A stretch of DNA of 64,000 bases, taken from positions 54,855,612-54,919,611 of the forward strand of contig NC_037091.1 in the NCBI RefSeq assembly GCF_002994745.2. The letters run 5' to 3'. The position numbers and the translations under genes were made by a program. Position 1 is the first letter of the stretch, and each line of letters begins with the position of its first letter. The stretch comes from Rosa chinensis. Lineage: Eukaryota > Streptophyta > Magnoliopsida > Rosales > Rosaceae. This document shows positions 59,521 through 64,000 of this stretch, piece after piece. Under the pieces are notes generated by a model. The model was not told the origin of the DNA and made no database searches. It saw only the letters and a list, made by a program, of their open reading frames with translations.

Positions 59521-61998
59521 CAAATTTCCATATATTGCCACACTAACGCACACTAATAAAATTTATAGAATGGATATTTAAAGTAAAATAAGACTACAAG
59601 ACTGAGGTAATACTATTTGAGCCACTTGCTTATAAGTAGATCATGTACTTTATCTTAATAAGCTCCATGCCACGCGCGCATGCATGGTTAGTTTGGATCC
59701 TTATAAATAGTTCCTTACACATTGGAAATCAACTTGAGCAGTATAATTTGTTCAATGGATCCATTCTTATATAACTTATATATAAAGGCTTTTGCATGCT
59801 ATTATAACTTATATTCTTATATACACCTTTTTAAGTAATTAACGTTTACAATGAATCGACGATAGTAGTGTTATAGTGTTTGATCAAGTTACCTCGTAAA
59901 GCCAATGAGCTTATCATAAGGTGTTTTCCAATAAACCCTAATCAATTAAATGATTAGATTGAATCACTGTGATATTGGTTTAGAATTCTAAATATATTGA
60001 AAATTAAGAGAATAGACGAAATTAACTTAAAGAATCGAAAAAATGAAGTACAATATTTTCATTTTATATAAGCTATCCTATTAGTTTCTTTCTTTTTAAT
60101 TACATACATACTTACATCACTTGCGCCACATCAATGCCGACCCCCGTTCCATAATCACCCTGACTCGCAAGAACTAGTTGGATTTTTAACATAAACTGTC
60201 TGTGAAGTTTCTAGATCCAAGTCTTCTGTTAGATCTGTAACTCAGCTTTTCTTCTTGTCTTGCTGTGTTTGGGTCTTTTTAAGACCTCCTTGTAACCAAA
60301 AAAAAAAAAAAAAGACAGAGAATTAATAAACAAGTTAACTACATTGTATTCTTAAAAGCAAAAACCCTTAATTCTTTCGCTAGGAATTCAACTTTCAACA
60401 TCAATCAAATATTGCAACGTGTACGGGGGTCCCAATTAAATTTGTGGAGCATTAAGATGAACAATATTAAGTATAAATATACAATGTTGTGCGTAAAGAA
60501 AGGTGTGTTAAAAGTGATTTGCCTTTGAAATTAAAGCCAAAGATTTGGATCTAACAAAGCCAAAACATTAGGACATGCTTAAAATATCTTCACAATTATG
60601 CACTAGTTTAAGGAATATGGTTGGTCCGCGAGACATATTCTCTTCATGTTTCTATCAAAAAAATGCAATGCACACAGAGAATTAAGAAATAGACATGCAT
60701 TTTGCTCTAATCGAGCTAGATAACTATAGTTAATGGTTTACAACCGAGGTCGTCATCAATCCGTACCGAATCCAACAACTTCTAAACGAAAACAGAATGC
60801 CTTTGGGATTAAGATTAAAGACAGTGACACGAACCTAGAAATTTCCTTTCCATTTAGAGAAACTGCACTGTCTATAATCTTCTTATATATATTGCTGCAA
60901 AGTAAACTACAGTAGCGTCATGATCTATCATCCTATCGCCAGGTGCATGCTTTACATTATTAGTCACAAAGTTTGAGCCTGGGTTTTCTGGTGGTGGGTC
61001 AGTTTAAGCTAGCAGTTCCAACTGGTCCATCCTGATGATTACCGCCTTACCGGGTGCTATCTGCTTTAGTTTCTCGGAAATGACTGAGTGGAAGGTCGAA
61101 GGTGCTTCTTTGTTTCTCTAAAGTCTCTTTCTTAATATATCCATCATTCCACTATAAGTTGTTGGAAAACGATTTCGATGTAATCTCCTCTAGAGTTCTG
61201 TATATACATTAATACATATACCAATATAATTACTCATCACCTGCATTAATCATTTTTTGCATTCATGGCGCATGCAAAAACAAACCCAGAAATGGAAAAT
61301 TATTCGACTTTTTGGTGACATAATTATTCAAAGCAGATTTTGTGATCTACCTTGTTTCAGCGAAAGAATATATATCTCCAAGTTGAAATTGACTTTACTA
61401 GCTAGCTGCGAAGTCATGCAGGTCCTTACGACTCTATCTCTAGGTATGAATCTAGGGTTTGTAGCTAGCTAGTGGTACTATGGCAACTTTGACTGGCCTG
61501 GAGACTGGAGTGATATATGATTTTCCATTTCATAAACACAAGATTCAGTGCGAAATCACTAATGGCCATTCTCCCTACGAACGAAATGATGATCAATATA
61601 TTGATTTGTTCTTGAATAATAGTTCATCAAGTCATGCATGATAAATGTAGCCTTTAGTTTTTTAGTTTAGTGATATGTGGGAGAAGAGGTCTTATTTGAA
61701 TGCTCAGATCTGGTTCTCGATAATAAAAATAAAATTCAGTGATATTTATCTTTGTGAAAGTGTTTCTAGCAATAGAACAAGATGACAAACTTGCATGCAG
61801 GAATTACAGAAACTGAACCAGCTTTCATATATTTAGTTAAAATAGCAACATTTTACAGATACATTATGCATGCAAACCACCTAGATCGATCTTCATAGTC
61901 ACACTAGATATTGTACATATTTTTGCATATCTTAATATTCATCATGTCTTTGATTTCCTTATTCATTCATAATCGATCTCCTCACTGGCCAGCTAGCT
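59521..61998. other. intergenic region downstream of CYP78A
   Basis: AT-rich. A retroposon-like 3' end with a poly-A run lies at about 60180-60315 (CCTCCTTGTAACC then about 16 A). 61850-61998 is probably the 3' UTR of the P450 gene. Nothing else supported. Confidence 0.4.
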
Positions 61999-64000
61999 TC
62001 ATTGGCTTGTAAGGCCGCCACGCGGGATAACGCGGCAGACGAGTGGTTTCTTCATTTCCATAGAGAGCATTAAGCACTCCGAAAGGTCTACAGGCTCCGC
62101 CGGAAACCACTTGAATTGGTGCAAAAGCCTTGCAAGCCACAAGTGCACTGTAGCTAACCCTAGAGCTTTTCCCGGGCATACCCTACGGCCCGAACCAAAG
62201 GGCGCAAGCCTAAGGTCCGATCCCATTATCGACACATCTTCTTCAATGAACCGCTCAGGCTTGAAAGTCCAAGGGTCCTTCCAAATGGCCGGGTCATGGG
62301 TTATAGCCCACATGTTGACCATGGCCGTTGTGCCGGCCGGAACAAAGACCTTGTCGACGTGGACGTCATGCACGGCCAGACGAGCCCACGATAATAGTGG
62401 GCCCGGAGGGTGCACCCGGAGCACTTCCTTAACTATGGCCTGAAGATACGGCAGTTTCGAAAGGTCAGAATCCCTCACGTGCCTGTGATTCCCAACGATC
62501 GTATCAAGCTCTTCTTGTGCCTTGGCTTGGATGTCTTGGTGCAGGGCAATCCTTGCCATAATCCATTCAAGAAGTATAGCAACAGTGTCTGTCCCTCGAA
62601 ATATCATTTCCTAAATAATGTAAACACCAAAGGGAAAAAAAATTAGACAAAAGGGTATAACTTGTGAACAGAAGTTCTTACGTTTGTACCACCACTTGGT
62701 TGATCCGAGCATATCAAAAATCCTATGCAAATAAATCTTAGTATATAAAACAGTATGAGCATGCCCACCACGAATTTTAAAGCAATCTTAAAGCCCCATG
62801 AAAAATTGATAATTAATTAGAGAGATTTTAGCACAAAGATCGAACTATGTAAAATATAAACATATATACATGTATAGGCTAGTGATCCAGCTGTCCTTGT
62901 CTATTTGTTTTTGTATGTATGCATTGATAACATTTATACCTTGATTCCCATATAGGACCATTACAGAATGATTTAAGGACAGTAGATATATAAGTATCTT
63001 TCCCCTTTTGCCAAAATTGGCAATCTCATTACTACATCTCAAAGTATTCATGACCAACATAGCAGATTGTGCTTGTCTAGTTGTCTAGCTATATCAATAA
63101 GTTGAACTTAATCAAATGGTAGAAAACTATGATTGAGCGAATATTCTGGTCAAATTCTAAGTAATCTACAGGCCATAACTTTGATTGAACATGCCTTTTC
63201 TTTTCTCTTTTTCTGCCGGGGTTGAATGCATATGAGTCAACAGTTTAGCTAGGGTTCTGTCAAAAGTCACTAGAATTATAGGGCAAAATATCTGAATCAA
63301 TGATTGAACATGCAACATGAATAATAGCATCTGTCAAAAAAAAAAAGTGTCTGTTGATGTTAGTGAATATCACTGTAACTTTCTTATGCATAAACAGTCA
63401 ATAATCAATAAGATTATTTGCACTAAGATTAATAATATATATATATATATATAAATTTTTTTTTTGCATAAACAATTGATAATCAATAAGATTATTAAGA
63501 TTATCGATAGAAGATAAAATTAGATGATTATCTGATCGATAAATAAATATGAGAGTATAAGAAAAAAATGTGTAAGATAATATAAAACTGAAGGAAATAT
63601 TCACTTACCCACAAAACAGCAACCAAGTCTGCATCACTTAATTGATCCTCCACAGACAAAGCTAGTAAAGCACTAAGAAAGTCACTCCGACCACTGAAAT
63701 CTCCTGCTCTTTTTCTTTCCTCCACAATTTGACCCACCACACACTTAACCTTAGCCGCCAATTTGTGACACTTCCTCTTCACACCATGGAAGTCCAAGAA
63801 CATCAGAGGAAAATAGTCCTCCAAATTAAACCTAGAAATTAAGTCATACCCTTCATTGACCATATCATGCAAAGTCAACGTCAAGTCAGTACTACCCTCC
63901 TTCTCTAACCCTAACCCAAAAACACTCTCAATTATGTTATTCAGGGAACCCTCCTGCAATATTCCTTTCACACCCACAAATCTCCTCTCCTCCATCTCCT
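61999..64000 (-). CDS. CYP78A: CYP78A-family cytochrome P450, 5' end outside the window
   Basis: Two exons are visible: 63609 to beyond 64000 (partial) and 61999-62610, separated by a 1.0 kb AT-rich intron (donor GTAAGT, acceptor TTTAG). Exon 1 ends VAVLW and exon 2 starts [16 protein letters not shown], the phase-0 intron position and I-helix motif typical of CYP78A. Further motifs: [20 protein letters not shown] (K-helix), [46 protein letters not shown] (heme loop with the Cys ligand). It ends PRGGLTSQ. Upstream [11 protein letters not shown] also fits. CYP78A enzymes (KLUH and relatives) control organ and seed size through an unknown mobile signal and act at the ER. The membrane anchor lies beyond the window. 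No defects seen in the visible part. Confidence 0.92.

Noticed and set aside
62111..62443. Plus-strand ORF inside the P450 gene
   Set aside because: Shadow of the CYP78A exon 2 coding strand.

Overview
This is nuclear DNA from a flowering plant. The genes have many short introns with GT-AG borders, AT-rich introns and plant-type family members (ASY1, an SSP4-like CTD phosphatase, CYP78A), and the rest is dense with plant mobile elements: Helitron, CACTA, MULE, hAT, TRIM, Ty1/copia, solo LTRs and LINEs. The gene and repeat content suggests a eudicot. Rosaceae (rose or strawberry group) is my impression only, not something I could test.

Intact or near-intact host genes, all on the minus strand: a meiotic HORMA-domain gene ASY1 present twice (23640-28244 and 44942-49532, both 22 exons), an SSP4-like phosphatase with a NIF/HAD catalytic domain (50967-54736 plus a 5' UTR exon to about 55640), and a CYP78A cytochrome P450 whose 5' end runs off the right edge (61999-64000). 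The two ASY1 copies lie in a 5.3-5.5 kb duplicated block. Copy 2 looks intact. Copy 1 has lost the AG acceptor of intron 4 (TG at 27443-27444), so it is probably impaired.

Layout. 1-3.0 kb: decayed hAT-like (ZMYM1/TTF-type) transposase gene. 3.5-5.4 kb: copia LTR with a gag remnant, then an old gypsy-like LTR remnant and a CACTA end. 5.8-9.3 kb: unresolved pieces, a GGGC-rich element and AT-hook repeats. 9.07-11.1 kb: a small unrecognised ORF split by a solo LTR with a 5 bp target duplication. 11.3-20.2 kb: a Helitron carrying RPA-like fragments, with a 4.9 kb CACTA element nested in it (12912-17829, TSD AGT); that CACTA carries pieces of a TAPT1/POD1 gene and of a PDR-type ABCG transporter. 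20.8-22.8 kb: a Pack-MULE with an SPL2-like ubiquitin ligase fragment. 23.3-28.7 kb: ASY1 copy 1. 28.75-30.9 kb: a second, related Pack-MULE with an alpha-tubulin fragment and a nested hAT. 31-34 kb: LINE pieces in opposite orientation joined at a hairpin, cut off by a hAT-like end. 35.8-44.4 kb: a Helitron 5' end, a complete 376 bp TRIM, a duplicated anonymous segment, and a LINE ORF1 gene split by a second solo LTR. 44.7-50.0 kb: ASY1 copy 2. 51-55.6 kb: SSP4-like. 55.6-62 kb: intergenic, with a MITE, a Helitron 5' end and retroposon 3' ends. 62-64 kb: CYP78A.

The roughly 16 kb between the two ASY1 copies contains little except mobile DNA. The simplest reading is a local duplication of a 5.4 kb ASY1 unit, later pushed apart by nested insertions. 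All gene calls rest on reading translations and splice sites by eye; no database search was possible.
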